A stretch of DNA of 64,000 nucleotides. Origin: Tricholoma matsutake. Its lineage: Eukaryota > Basidiomycota > Agaricomycetes > Agaricales > Tricholomataceae. Positions 48,011-58,698 of this stretch are shown piece by piece; the stretch's first letter is position 1, and the number at the start of each line of letters is the position of its first letter. The notes beneath the pieces are model-generated. The model was not told the DNA's origin and did no database searches. It was given only the letters and a program-made list of their open reading frames with translations. Location of the stretch: assembly GCA_026075535.2 (NCBI GenBank), contig AP026545.1:2666001-2730000 (forward strand), written 5' to 3'. A program made the position numbers and the translations under genes.

Positions 48011-48043
48011 AACAGCGGCCTGATACGACGCCAGTCACCGCTG
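48001..48043 (+). promoter_or_regulatory. Programmed -1 frameshift site between E4 gag and pol
   Basis: GGGTTTT at 48001-48007 lies in the correct phase (G GGT TTT) directly before the gag stop TAG. Five bases later CAGCGG (48013-48018) can pair with CCGCTG (48038-48043), with CTG/CAG inside. Slipping back one base enters the pol frame, which is open to the first TGA at 48580. Confidence 0.75.
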
Positions 48044-51000
48044 AAGTCTCCATAGGATCTGTACTCTTAGCTACCATGAATAGACAATCTATGCGCCTGT
48101 CTATTTGGGTAGCTGAGTCAGACAATGGGAAAGACATCGCAACAAACGCACTCCTCAACTCTGGAGCAGGAGGAGTCTTTATCGACTTGAACTTCGTCAA
48201 ACGAGAAGGGATCAGAACACACCCCTTAGGCCGCACCATCCGGGCCACGAACGTAGACGGAACCCTGAACAAGCAGGGAACGATCACCAGATGCGTGAAA
48301 CGAAGACTCCACATCAATGGAAGGAGCTACCCAATAGAATACCTAGTTGCCGGACTAGGCAAAGAATCGGTAATCCTGGGCCTGCCATGGCTGTGGGAGA
48401 TAAACCTGATCATCGACTGGAAGAAGGGAACCTTTGAGTTCCGAGATGAAGAACGACAGGCTCAAATCCAGTGGATCCTGGAAAAGACAAGAAGAGCCGA
48501 ACGGGCCCTCCCAAATACCTTGAACCTTCCGAAAATTAATGCCGGAAGGGAGGCACCCGATGACAGGATGGCACGAATTTGACACATCGTAGCCAAGACA
48601 AGACAGAGGCTCTCCAAAGAGAAAGAGAAGAGCCTTGCCCAAGCCAGATTGGCCGTGGCAAAAACGAGAAAAAGACTCTCTGAGGAGAAGGAGAGAAACC
48701 TTGCCCAAGCACGACTGGCCATGGCAAAGATGAAGGAAAGGCTTTCCAAAAAGAAAGCCAAAGAACTAAATTCTGCCCAGATAGCTGTCGCAAAGACCAG
48801 GAGAAGGAACACCCCTAAACAAGCCAGAAGCCTTGAAGCGGCACAACATACTGTCGCCAAGACCCGAGAAAACCAGAAGAAGAAACAACTGGAAAAGGGC
48901 AAAAACAAAGAATGCGACAGGGCACAACAAATTGTGCAAAAGATGAAGGAATTGCTAACCTCCACAGGGGAGGGAAGCACCGGCAAAGGGAACGTGAAAA
49001 CAACACTACAAAACAGGATAAACTACCCTCAGCAACAGACTACCCCAACCCATGATGATAGGACTCCAGATCATGGTACCATCAACGCTGAAATACCTAT
49101 GCGCAGGGAGACTGCCCCTCAGGTAAAGATTGAAGAGGTACCCGATGAAGAACTACTGGCAGACACCGGCATGGAAATACAAGCGATAGAACCGACCCCC
49201 GAACGAGATGTGATTGAGGACAACTCAATACTGATTGCATATGTGCGAGGCAAACCAGTCATTGGCCTATTTGGACCAGCCATAGAACTGCCCCTGACAG
49301 AAGAACATTGAGAGCTGACACACAAATACATCCAGAAGACGAACACCATCGGCAGACTCGTGAAAGGCAAGGGCTCCCCACAATACCTACTCAACTCCGA
49401 CATATGGATCAGAGCAAAGACATCCATATCTCAATGACTGGCACATGAGCAAGAGGAGGGAAAGGAGACTAGCCAACAGACCCTGGACAACTTGCTGCCA
49501 CCAGAATACCAGAAATACAGACAGGTATTTGAAAAGGCCACATCTGAACAATTCCCGGAATCAAGACTGTGGGATCACGCAATTAACTTGAAGGAAGGCT
49601 TTGTACCGAAAGATTGCAAAGTCTACCCATTGACACTGAAAGAACAAGAGAAACTCAATGAGTTTCTCGACGAAAACCTGGAGAAAGGATACATCTGACC
49701 GTCGAAATCACCCATGGCATCCCCATTCTTCTTTGTGTCGAAGAAGGACTCCGACGCTCTACAACCTTGCCAAGACTACCACTATCTGAATGAAGGAACG
49801 ATCCGGAACAACTACCCCCTGCCACTGATCGGAGACCTCTTGGACAAGCTGAAGGGAGCGAGATTTTTCACAAAACTTGATATTCGATGGGGATATCATA
49901 ATGTACGGATAAAGAAAGGAGACGAGTGGAAGGCAGCATTCAAGACTAACCAAGGGCTATTCAAGCCAATGGTGATGTTCTTTGGGCTGTGCAACTCACT
50001 GGCAACATTCCAGGTGATGATGAACGATCTCTTCTGAGATATGCTAGATGAAGGATGGCTCGTCATCTATATGGACGACATCCTGATCTTCTTGAAGACG
50101 GAAGAAGAACACCGGATAAGGACCAAAAGGGTCCTCGAACGACTACAACAATGTGATCTCTACCTGAAAATAGAGAAGTGCAGATTCAGTGTACAGGAAG
50201 TCAAGTTCTTGGGCATGACCGTCAGACCCAATGAACTTGCAATGGACAACACGAAACTGGCTGGGATCAAAGACTGGCCCACGCCAAGGACAGTGAAGGA
50301 TGTAAGATCCTTCCTAGGATTTGGAAACTTCTATCAATGATTCATCGGACGCTTTGTGGATCTGGCCAGACCGCTAAATGATTTGACGCAGAAGAACCAG
50401 AAATTTGAATGGATGAACAACTGCCAGCAGTCATTTGATGTGCTAAAAAGGAAGTTCAATGAAACCCCAGTACTGCTGATGTCAGACGCAATGAAACCAT
50501 TTGTGGTGGAATCTGATGCCTCGAAATTTGTGACAGGTGCAGTACTCAGACAACAGGATGCCAACGGAGACTGACACCCATGCGGATACATCTCGCATTC
50601 TTTCAACAAAGCGGAAAGAAATTACGAGATATACGACCGGGAACTATTGGGAGTAATCCGAGCACTGGAGACATGGAGACCCTACCTGCAGGGGACACCG
50701 TTCCCCGTGATGGTACTGTCCAATCACAAGAACCTGACATACTTCCATCAGCCAGAGAAACTGAACCGACGACAGGCTAGATGGGCCATTTACCTGTCAC
50801 AATTTGACCTGAAGCTACAACACGTACCAGGATCACAGATGGTACAATCTGATGCCCTATCGAGGAGCGCAGATCACATAGCCGAAGAAGACACTGATAA
50901 CGAGGACAAGACCATCCTCGCTGACGAACTGTTCATCAAAACGATCGACACTGAGCTCCAGGGAGCCCTGGTCTCAGCAATAATGAAGGACAACCTTGTA

Positions 51001-52395
51001 AATGACGCTTTACGAGCCCTGAAGAACAATGGAACCCCCCCAATCAAGTCTGCATTGGAGGACTGGAAATTCGAAGATGGCCTGCTCTTTTTCAAAGACA
51101 GATGCTACATGCCACAGGATGAGACCCTCTGCCGAGCGATCATACAGAAATGTCATGATAGCATCATGACAGGGCACCCTGGACAATGGCAGACAATTGA
51201 ACTGATCCGACGAGACTACTGGTGGCCAGGAATGGCCAACTTCATCAAGAAGTATGTCGAAGGCTGCGCAAAGTGCCAGCAAATGAAAGTGAATACACAC
51301 CCAGCAACCCCACTGCCGACACCGATATCATCCAATGCCAGCAGACCATTCGAGCTGGTAACGACAGATTTTATCATGGACTTGGCCGTGATAAACGGAT
51401 TTGACTCAATCATGGTCGTGGTAGACCATGGTCTTACGAAGGGGGTAATTTTTATCCCTTGCGCGAAGATGATCAATGCACTTGGCGCCGCAGACCTTTA
51501 CCTGCGCCATGTGTACACCAGATTTGGACTCCCCGGAAGAATCATCTCAGACAGAGACCCTCGATTCGCATCCAAACTCTTCTGAGAACTCAGATGACTG
51601 CTCGGAATCAAGCTATCCATGAGCACTGCCTATCACCCCCAGACCGACGGAGAAACGGAGCGAGTAAACCAAGAGCTAGAGGTTTACCTCTGCATGTTCT
51701 GTTCGAACAAACCCGAAGATTGGGAGCATTATCTCCCAACAGCAGAATTTGCGCATAATCAGAAGATGCACTCCACAGTAAAACATTCGCCATTTTACTT
51801 GATGATGGGATATCAGCCACGTGCTATCCCCACCCCTTACGAAAAGACGAACGTGCCAGCTGCTGAACAGAGAATCCAAGAACTTCTCTCTGTGAGAAGG
51901 GAAGCTCTTGCCGCACACAAACTAGCCAGACAGGCTATGGCCACCCGAATGAAAGGGCGATACGAACCGTTCAAGGTTGGAGAACAAGTATGGCTTGACT
52001 ACAAGAACCTGAAGATTGGCTACCCAACGAGAAAATTGGCGCCAAAACGAGAAGGGCCCTTCATGATTGAAGATGCCCTGTCAAGAATGACATACCAATT
52101 GAAACTGCCACCGAGATGGAAGATCCACCCGGTATTCCATGCGGCTTTACTCACATGATACCATGAGAATGACACTCATGGACAGAACTTCCTGACTCCA
52201 CCACCCGACCTTGTGGAAGGAGAAAACAAATATGAAGTGGAAGCAATCATCGCACACAAGAAGCATGGCAAGACACGCTGTTACCTCGTGAAATGGGTTG
52301 ACTACCCGACATCGGAAAACACATGGGAACCTGAATTGAACTTGAAAAATGCCCCCGAGATCCTGATGGCATATAAGAAGAGGTACCATCTCTAA
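48007..52395 (+). pseudogene. E4 pol: protease, coiled repeats, RT, RNase H, integrase, chromodomain (ten TGA)
   Basis: Protease NSGAGGVFIDLNFV (D of DSG reads N); an unusual Lys/Arg-rich tandem repeat (48592-48960); RT from about 49492 ([14 protein letters not shown], active site YMDD); RNase H (VESDASKFVTGAVL; SNHKNLTYF); integrase (HDSIMTGHPGQW, CAKCQ; TTDFIMDLAV; ISDRDPRF; QTDGETERVNQELEVYL) and a chromodomain (YEVEAIIAHKKHG, CYLVKWVDYPTSENTWE). TGAs at 48580, 49309, 49435, 49696, 50035, 50338, 50572, 51583, 51595 and 52156. In most, the family residue is Arg (for example YI-R-PSKSPMA, NFYQ-R-FI, LF-R-ELR-R-LLG). Stop TAA at 52393-52395 overlaps the next start. Confidence 0.88.
48592..48960 (+). 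repeat. 22-residue tandem repeat inside E4 pol
   Basis: Four 66-bp units starting at 48592, 48658, 48724 and 48790, then a longer unit at 48856 and a partial at 48937. The protein pattern is AKTR-x-RLS-x-EKE-xx-LAQARLAV. Strongly basic and helical, it lies between protease and RT, where E1 and E2 have no such insertion. Confidence 0.8.
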
Positions 52396-53166
52396 TGAAG
52401 ATCCAAAAACCCCTCTTTCTTCCCACAACAACGCTCCCCAATATGCCTGCCGAACAACGATTCACCCGAGACTACCTATGAAACCGATTGAACACTGACG
52501 CCCTTCGTGTTCACCTCACCCACGATCCACTGATATACCATCTAGCCAGGATGTGCTTCTACTATGCTAGCACTATTGAGCAGATGGAATGAAATCTAGA
52601 AGAAGCAATGAACGATGCAGATGCCCTGGGGATTGAACAGATGATCCAGGAGATGATTGCACTGTGGTCAGACAGACCGAGAACAGCCAAGGAGAGACCT
52701 CACACCCCCCTAGATCAACACAGATGACCACTGACCTTGCCCTCGCCATTCAGCAAGTGGAGTGACAGAGATGAACGACGAGCTCCCTCTGGAGACTCCT
52801 CCCGTTCTATGAAGAACCCGAAGATCATGCCTAGGGCACCTGAAGTAATTGATCTGACCACCCCTGAACCTGAACCGAAAACCACCCAACTGCCTTGGTC
52901 CCCCACACATGAGACATGCCAGATGTTTCATCTGCCAAGAGATAGGCCATTTTGGCCTGATTTGCCCACGATATATTTGCAAGTATTGCAAACAGCAAGG
53001 CCCCGGACACTATAGAATGAACTGCCCAGAGAAACCTCAGAAAGATCGAGAGACCGATCAAAGAGAAGCCAAACACAGACAGTGGCTCTTCTTTAACTCT
53101 GGATACAATGATTTTGATGATGATGCGATGGGAAACATGACAGGGGAGCCATATGGAAGGATTTAA
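52395..53166 (+). pseudogene. E4 ORF3: double zinc-knuckle protein
   Basis: The ATG overlaps the pol stop (TAATG, 52393-52397), an arrangement that allows termination-reinitiation. Three in-frame TGAs (52479, 52590, 52725) and one probable extra C in a run of five at 52900-52904 interrupt it. Correcting for these, the product is about 255 residues: a helical N-terminal part, a Pro-rich link with EVIDLTTPEPEP, then CX2CX4HX4C (CFICQEIGHFGLIC) followed by CX2CX6HX4C (CKYCKQQGPGHYRMNC), and a short charged tail. It shows the same type of damage as gag and pol, so it was coding with them. Probably an RNA- or DNA-binding accessory protein; no family recognised. Confidence 0.6.
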
Positions 53167-53205
53167 AAGGCAGAGCTCAAGACGATGGCATGACAAGACA
53201 GACCC

Positions 53206-53472
53206 ATGCTCACAGGGATTACGATCCTTGCCATCGTTGTTGGCATGACCCTGGCTGCAGTGGCAGCCCTAACTTTCACATTCTGCCTCTACGCCATCTT
53301 CCGAAAAGAACCCGAACCCCTGATTACAGATGTTGAATTTGCCATCCTGCAATGCCCCCCTTTCAACGATACTACCGACTCCTTGACACCACTACCTAGG
53401 GCAGCGCGAACCAGAAGAACCCAATCATGGTCCAAGTTCGGACATGAATTATTCCTCCATCGTACCCCTTGA
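53206..53472 (+). CDS. E4 ORF4: small protein with one membrane segment
   Basis: 88 codons from ATG 53206. Residues 4-31 (ITILAIVVGMTLAAVAALTF and on to FCLYAIF) form one strong hydrophobic segment followed by a basic residue pair and a polar, Arg-rich tail. The stop is TGA at 53470-53472; beyond it the frame stays open to TAA at 53571-53573 in the purine tract, so the original end may be there. No family recognised. An envelope-like role is possible but unsupported: it has no cysteine-rich ectodomain. Confidence 0.4.
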   Translation: MLTGITILAIVVGMTLAAVAALTFTFCLYAIFRKEPEPLITDVEFAILQCPPFNDTTDSLTPLPRAARTRRTQSWSKFGHELFLHRTP

Positions 53473-53560
53473 CCCCAACCTACCCACATAACCAGACCAC
53501 GCCCGATCAGACCACGAAGGAGAGACAAGGATTTAGGTCGAAGTGTGGAACTTTTGACCA

Positions 53561-53573
53561 TAGTGGGGGGGTA
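53561..53573 (+). promoter_or_regulatory. E4 polypurine tract
   Basis: AGTGGGGGGGTAA immediately before the 3' LTR. Confidence 0.65.
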
Positions 53574-54229
53574 ATGTTACAATTTTCCTTGTAACTCATG
53601 GAACCCGATGCACCCAATGATCCCCTCCAGACAGGAGGCACCCCTTGATTCATGCCTAGGGCATGTCCTTGACATCAGACACACACACAATGCATGCCGA
53701 CTGCATGCATTCAATCCCCTTCCCGTGGAAGGCACCCTTGATGCATGGTGACTCCATGCACCTGAACCCACTCCCACACATGCTGTGATACGACAGCCCC
53801 CTGACATGAGGTCCGTGACATTGGACTCTCACGATCGACATGCTGCGCCGCAGCACTCCGTGACATCAGACACCTCATGCAAGGCATGAGGCCTATTGTT
53901 TCTATTATTACTTGATACGCATCTACCTTTCCGATTGGATGATAAGGACCTCCCTTCTAGTATAAGTACTGTGACTTGTAGTAGGGATGTCCTTAGTTTA
54001 GATCTAGGCAATTAACAGCCTTAACTTGCAACTCGCAAACTTACTCGAAACCACTAAGGAAGCCCCTTGGTGCGTGAACCTGAACGACTCTATGCAGAAG
54101 CCCTGCTAGAGTGCACTACCTATCTTACGTTGGATGCTCCAAGTAAGACTAGTGCCAAACAACTCGTCGAGGAAGCACCTTGTCGAATGACATCAACTAG
54201 ATTGAGTGGTTGAGGCTTCGCCCTTAACA
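53574..54229 (+). repeat. E4 3' LTR (656 bp)
   Basis: TGTTACAATTTTCC to GCCCTTAACA, followed by CTCAC. Lacks the repeat expansion of the 5' LTR. Confidence 0.9.
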
Positions 54230-54301
54230 CTCACCAGGACTCACCAGGAATCCTGGGGACTCTACTGGGATTTAACCAGGAGTCCTTACTATTAAAAAGG
54301 A

Positions 54302-54375
54302 AACCTTTGAGGATTGAACCTGGGACCTCAGGCTTAAATTAAACAGGTGCAATATACCATTAGACCATAGTGCCA
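54302..54375 (-). other. tRNA-like Pol III promoter sequence in T1 (left)
   Basis: On the minus strand TGGTCTAATGGTA resembles an A box and GGTTCAATCC a B box, about 37 bp apart. The acceptor stem does not close, so it is a tRNA-derived relic or SINE-like head, not a tRNA gene. Confidence 0.5.
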
Positions 54376-54439
54376 TTCTAATATACAATATAAGTTGATC
54401 TAAGTACCACATCAAGTGGCTGTGTATGACAAAGCATAC

Positions 54440-55330
54440 AGCCACATCATCAACATTGCCAGCTCAACATTCAACCACCACCACCACCATCGACAATGCC
54501 CCCTCTGCCTGCCTGCCTGCCTCCTCTCTCTCACCACCACCACCACCATGCCCTTACCAACTGCCACCCCTCCAGCCAACAACAAACATGCCACAATGCA
54601 CAGGAAATGGGCCCAAATGATGTACATTGTTGTTTGGGCCCCAGGTAAGTTTTTTTTGTTTGTTTCATTCTTTTTTGATTAATATTAGTTTTCTTTTGAA
54701 TTTTTATAGTTTCTCATTGTATGATGTGATCCACCACCGCCACCGCACCCTCCACTGCCATGCGCAGCTGCTTGAAGGGTGGAAATGGGGAGTGACAATG
54801 AGGACCATGGAGATGGAGACAAGGAGCCGCAAACAATGAGAGCAGTGGGGTGGCAAGACAAGGATGGGAGGACAATGGACGACCACAAAAATGATGGGAC
54901 AGGGAGGACAACGGACAACAAGCATGACCCAGCACCCAGCACTGCCACTGTGAGCAACTGCTTGCAGGGTGGAAGGGGGGGTGTGAGGATGGAGACAACC
55001 ATGCAACAACGACAGGACACCAGCACCAGGGAACGCAACACAGCCAGGACAGCAACAGCGAAGCCAGGACAACAAATGGGTGCAAGGACAGAGATGACCA
55101 TGCAACAACAACAGGACACCAGCACCAGGGAATGCAACAGCAGGAGATGGCCAGGACAGCAACGATGACCAGGAAGGGCATGACCAGGAGCAGCATGGAA
55201 ACAATGCCCCCAGGAAGGGCACGACCAGGAGTAGCACAGAAACCATGCCCAGGATGGCAACAATGAGGACAGTGACAATGAAGGCCCAGCACCCAGGACG
55301 ATGGGGACAGGATGACAGGCATGACTCACC
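54440..55330. repeat. T1 core: low-complexity and minisatellite DNA
   Basis: (ACC)n near 54470-54550, then degenerate repeats of ACCATGCAACAAC and GGACACCAGCACCAGGGAA about 95 bp apart (55000 and 55095), and a CCAGGAAGGGC repeat at 55170-55230. Long open frames on the minus strand are a by-product of base composition. Confidence 0.6.
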
Positions 55331-55684
55331 AGGCCACCCCCACATTTTGCATGGGGTGGTTTTTTTCATTTTTAATTTATGGTAATACCTTCCCCCTCGC
55401 CTGTGTTTTACATGGGTGAGGGGTTTTTCTTTCTTTTTCTTGATAATTGTAGTGCTCCCCTCGCATTCAAGATTAGTTTTATATGTATATATTTGTAGGA
55501 CTCCCCCTCACACCTTGTGTGGGGGAGGTTTTTTTAATGTGATTAATGGTGTATCCCTCAGGTCCAATGTGAGGGATGTAGTTAATAAAATTTATTTGAT
55601 CTTAATTGTGAGCTTCGAGAGAGAAATATCTAAGTTTGAGTTTGAGGGTATAAATACACTTTTATATTGCAGCTAATAATTCTT

Positions 55685-55773
55685 CTGTGGCTCAACTGGT
55701 TAAGCACTTGTTTGGTTTGTGATTCTTGATCATGAGTTCTAGAGTTCAATCCCTGCTCTGAACAAGTTTATTT
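55685..55773 (+). other. tRNA-like Pol III promoter sequence in T1 (right)
   Basis: TGGCTCAACTGG at 55689-55700 (A-box-like) and GAGTTCAATCC at 55743-55753 (B-box-like). The arms do not fold into a full cloverleaf. Confidence 0.5.
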
Positions 55774-55986
55774 TGTAGGTACTTTGTGAAATTCATGAAG
55801 TCCGAAGCACTTGAATTGAAACTTGTAAGATATCTCAAATTGACTTTCCATTATGGTATGACTTTAGGGTACTGAGTCTCACTGGATTCCTGGTGAGTCC
55901 TGGTGAGTCCTACTGAATTCCTGGAGGATTCCTGGTCTTTCTGGTAGGACTACCAGGATTCCTCCAGGACTATGTGGGGCAGTGTA

Positions 55987-58475
55987 AAGTTCAGGTCTAT
56001 CCTCTTGGAGCTATCTGACAGGAATGATATTCCTTCAGAAAATGGTGGATCCTTGAACTCATTCCTGATGCATGCCATGCGGGGCCTAAAAGAAATTGTG
56101 AAGCGGGGTAAGGATGCTGCCAGATGAGGTATCAAGGCCACCTATGCAGTCAAGATCGGACAGAAGCAATTGACGTGCACACAAAACCGAAAAGCCCAAG
56201 CGGTCCGAAACACATTAAATGTGGCACTGCACAATGGTCAAGGACTTGACCAATGGCTGAAATGCAAGCATAATCCCAATAAGGAAGGAGGGGACCAGTT
56301 GTCAGGAGTCATTGGAGAGCAACTGGGTGGCATGGCAATTTTTGAGGAGGAAGAAGAGAGTAGTGAGGAGGAATCAGTGGTGGGGTCAGACAAAGAAGAG
56401 GAGGATGAGGAGAGCAGTGAGGATGGGGATGAGGAATTTGGGGCAGGGAATATGAAAGCTCAGACAATAATCCATCAAACAAGAGCTGTCAAAACTCACC
56501 CAAACCAGCACATATCCAATCTCAATCCAATCCCTTGAGTTCAACACAACCACCAATCCATCAACCATCCATTACATTTGCACCTGAGCCTCTTCGTGAG
56601 CCAGCACCAGACCTTGAGCAGCTGCCAATTGTCCCATTAGAGCCAGAGTCAAAGTTCTTGCCTCCCAGTCTTGAAGCTGTGAAGAAGGCCCACAAAGATA
56701 TCTCACTGCTTTTGAAACCACCTCAAAGGATGGGAGCAGGATATAAGGACCCAGAGCTGGATTTAGTTCTGCATGGCCATCTTGAGTTGATGAAGATGTT
56801 TCTGTGGGCATACATGGAAAGTGAAGCCACATCGAGAGGTTTGGGTGGGACATGGATGGCAACGTCTCTGAAGGTGGCAAATGCTGCTGAGAGGGGGCCT
56901 TGGCTTGCACATCATCTTTGTGAATGGTCTAGAGCCTATATACTCAGCCATAAAGCAGTACCTACCAACATCTATGGGAAATGGAATGTCTCTCTGCTCA
57001 AAGATGAGGATCTGTCACAGGAGATTCACCTTCACCTTCAAAGCCTGGGGAAGTTTGTGAAAGCAATGGATATTGTTCACTACCTTGACACACCAGCAAT
57101 GAAAGCCCACCTCAATCTCAAAAAAACAATCTCGCTTGCCACTGCTCAGCGCTGGATGAAAGTGATGGACTATTGATGGACAAAAGAGCCAAAAGGCCAA
57201 TTTGTTGATGGCCATGAATGCGAAGACATTGTTCTTTACTGGCAGACTGTATTCCTCCCAATTATGGAAGGCTATGAGGCTGTCCTCTGAACATATGCAC
57301 TTGATGGCTCAGAGGTGCCTCATGATGGGCCATATCCCGAGCTGCCACAAACTGTTCTCTGGTGGCATGATGAATCCATGTTCTATGCGAATGACCATCA
57401 TAAAATTTGCTGGGTTCATAAAGGCAGAAAGGCCATTCCTCAAGCTAAAGGAGAGGGTGCTTCTTTCATGGTCACAGATTTCATGTCACCTGATTATGGA
57501 TGGATGAAATCCCCTGATGGAAAGGAAGCTGCGTGAGTGACTTTTAAGGTGGGGAAAGCAAGGGATGGATACTACACAAGTGGTGATATCCTGAAGCAGG
57601 GTGAGATGGTCATGGATATTCTTGACAAGCACTTCCCATCTGAGTGTCATGTTCTGATATTTGACAATGCAACCACACACACCAAATGAGCAGATGACAC
57701 TTTGTCTGCCCGTAAGATGCCAAAGAACACTCCAAAGGATGGGAAGAACTGGGGTGTTGAGACACCACTTCTTGACACTCTCAGAAAGCAGGTCTTTGAT
57801 TCTGGGGGTAAGGCTGTCAAACAAAAGGTCATGATGGCAAATGGCCACTTCAAAGATGGCTCCATCCAGGAGTTTTACTTTCCAGCTGATCATGGAACAT
57901 CACCTGGTGTCTTCAAAGGCATGGCAACACTCTTGGTTGAATGCAGATTTTTGGATGCACCAAAATTACTCACCCAATGCAAGGAATTCAAATGTGCCAA
58001 AGGTCCGACTGGTTGGACAGACTGCTGCTGCCACCATATTATGTACAATCAACCAGATTTCAGACATGTTGACTCCCTTTTAGAGTCAACATGCAAAGCC
58101 CATGGCTATTCTGTTGTGTTTCTGCCAAAATTCCACTGTGAATTGAATTTTATTGAGCAGTGCTGGGGATAGGCAAAGCAAATCTACCACATGTGTCCTG
58201 TATCATCAAAGGAAGTGGATCTTGAGTGAAATGTCTTGGCATCATTGGATGCTGTACCTCTTGAATCAATGTGCCAGTTGGTACCCCATCCCCTAATTAA
58301 GTCATCAACACTCACAGTTTCCTTCAGCTTTTCAACTACATCTCATAGGTTCATGGATGCATATAGAAAGGGATTAACTGGAGCACAAGCTGCATGGGCA
58401 AATAAAAAGTATAGAGGTCATTGTGTGCTTCCTGAGGGCATTCTGACAGAACTTGGAACTGCAAAAATCAATTAA
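55987..58475 (+). pseudogene. DDE-superfamily transposase pseudogene
   Basis: Tc1/mariner-like (IS630-type) transposase text. N-terminal part in one frame to 56538 (TCTQNRKAQAVRNTLNVALH, then an acidic stretch) and the catalytic part in another from 56535. Catalytic residues: Asp in WWHDESMFYAN, Asp in LIFDNATTH, Glu in FHCELNFIEQCWG, with about 140 residues containing a CCC cluster between the second Asp and the Glu. Stops at 57174 and 58212 and others at expected Arg positions are TGA; 58170-58172 is TAG. C-terminal RFMDAYRKGLTGAQAAWANK ends at 58475. Terminal repeats were not found. It could be a source of mobility for T1, but nothing shows this. Confidence 0.7.
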
Positions 58476-58639
58476 ATAATGTAGAATCATAATAATATAG
58501 CTAGCACTGTCTAATGGCAAGATTAACCCTAAACAGTGACTTTGGGTGACTGACTAAAGCTAGGCTAACCCTATAACACTGCTGGGAGCACTCATTTTGT
58601 GGTCCTTCATCAAGAATTTGGCTTACCCTGACCCTAGCA

Positions 58640-58652
58640 GGGTTAGGGTTAG
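58640..58652 (+). repeat. Short interstitial telomere-like motif
   Basis: GGGTTAGGGTTAG, with inverted CTAACCCT/TTAACCCT at about 58523-58576. Only two units; probably incidental. Confidence 0.3.
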
Positions 58653-58698
58653 ATCACGTGTGGGGTTGATGAGGCATATCTTATGTATTGGAGGTGTT

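Larger units (their letters stand above)
46039..54229 (+). mobile_element. E4: chromovirus (gypsy) with extra 3' ORFs, 8,191 bp, TSD CTCAC
   Basis: LTRs of 759 and 656 bp, gag and pol linked by a -1 frameshift site, then two further ORFs before the 3' LTR. CTCAC at 46034-46038 and 54230-54234 flanks it. At least fifteen premature stops in gag, pol and ORF3 are all TGA. It sits inside T1. Confidence 0.9.
45749..55984. mobile_element. T1: TIR DNA element with TA duplication, hosting E4
   Basis: The ends are CACTGCCCCACATA followed by a 36-bp imperfect inverted repeat (left 45749-45784, right 55949-55984), flanked by TA at 45747-45748 and 55985-55986. Subterminal arrays of CCAGGACTCA repeats lie inside both ends. 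Without E4 it is about 2.04 kb and encodes no transposase. The TA duplication suggests Tc1/mariner mobilisation. It inserted at the broken end of the helicase gene. Confidence 0.7.

Noticed and set aside
47114..52395. TGA reassigned to arginine or read through in these elements
   Set aside because: The housekeeping genes use ordinary codes, and E2/E3 alignment shows CGA to TGA as mutation among many other CpG changes.
54685..55369. Long minus-strand open frames of about 200 codons rich in Cys, His, Pro and Trp
   Set aside because: Three overlapping frames in repetitive, stop-poor DNA; no start context, no domain. A composition artefact of the T1 minisatellite.
54302..55773. Functional tRNA genes
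   Set aside because: A- and B-box-like sequences are present but acceptor stems do not pair and anticodon arms are not clear.
55987..56140. Continuation of the PIF1 helicase beyond T1
   Set aside because: Joining the flanks across T1 puts a stop in the helicase frame and the text beyond does not resemble helicase motifs.
58640..58652. Telomere or chromosome end
   Set aside because: Only two TTAGGG-type units with transposon sequence on both sides; too short for a telomere.
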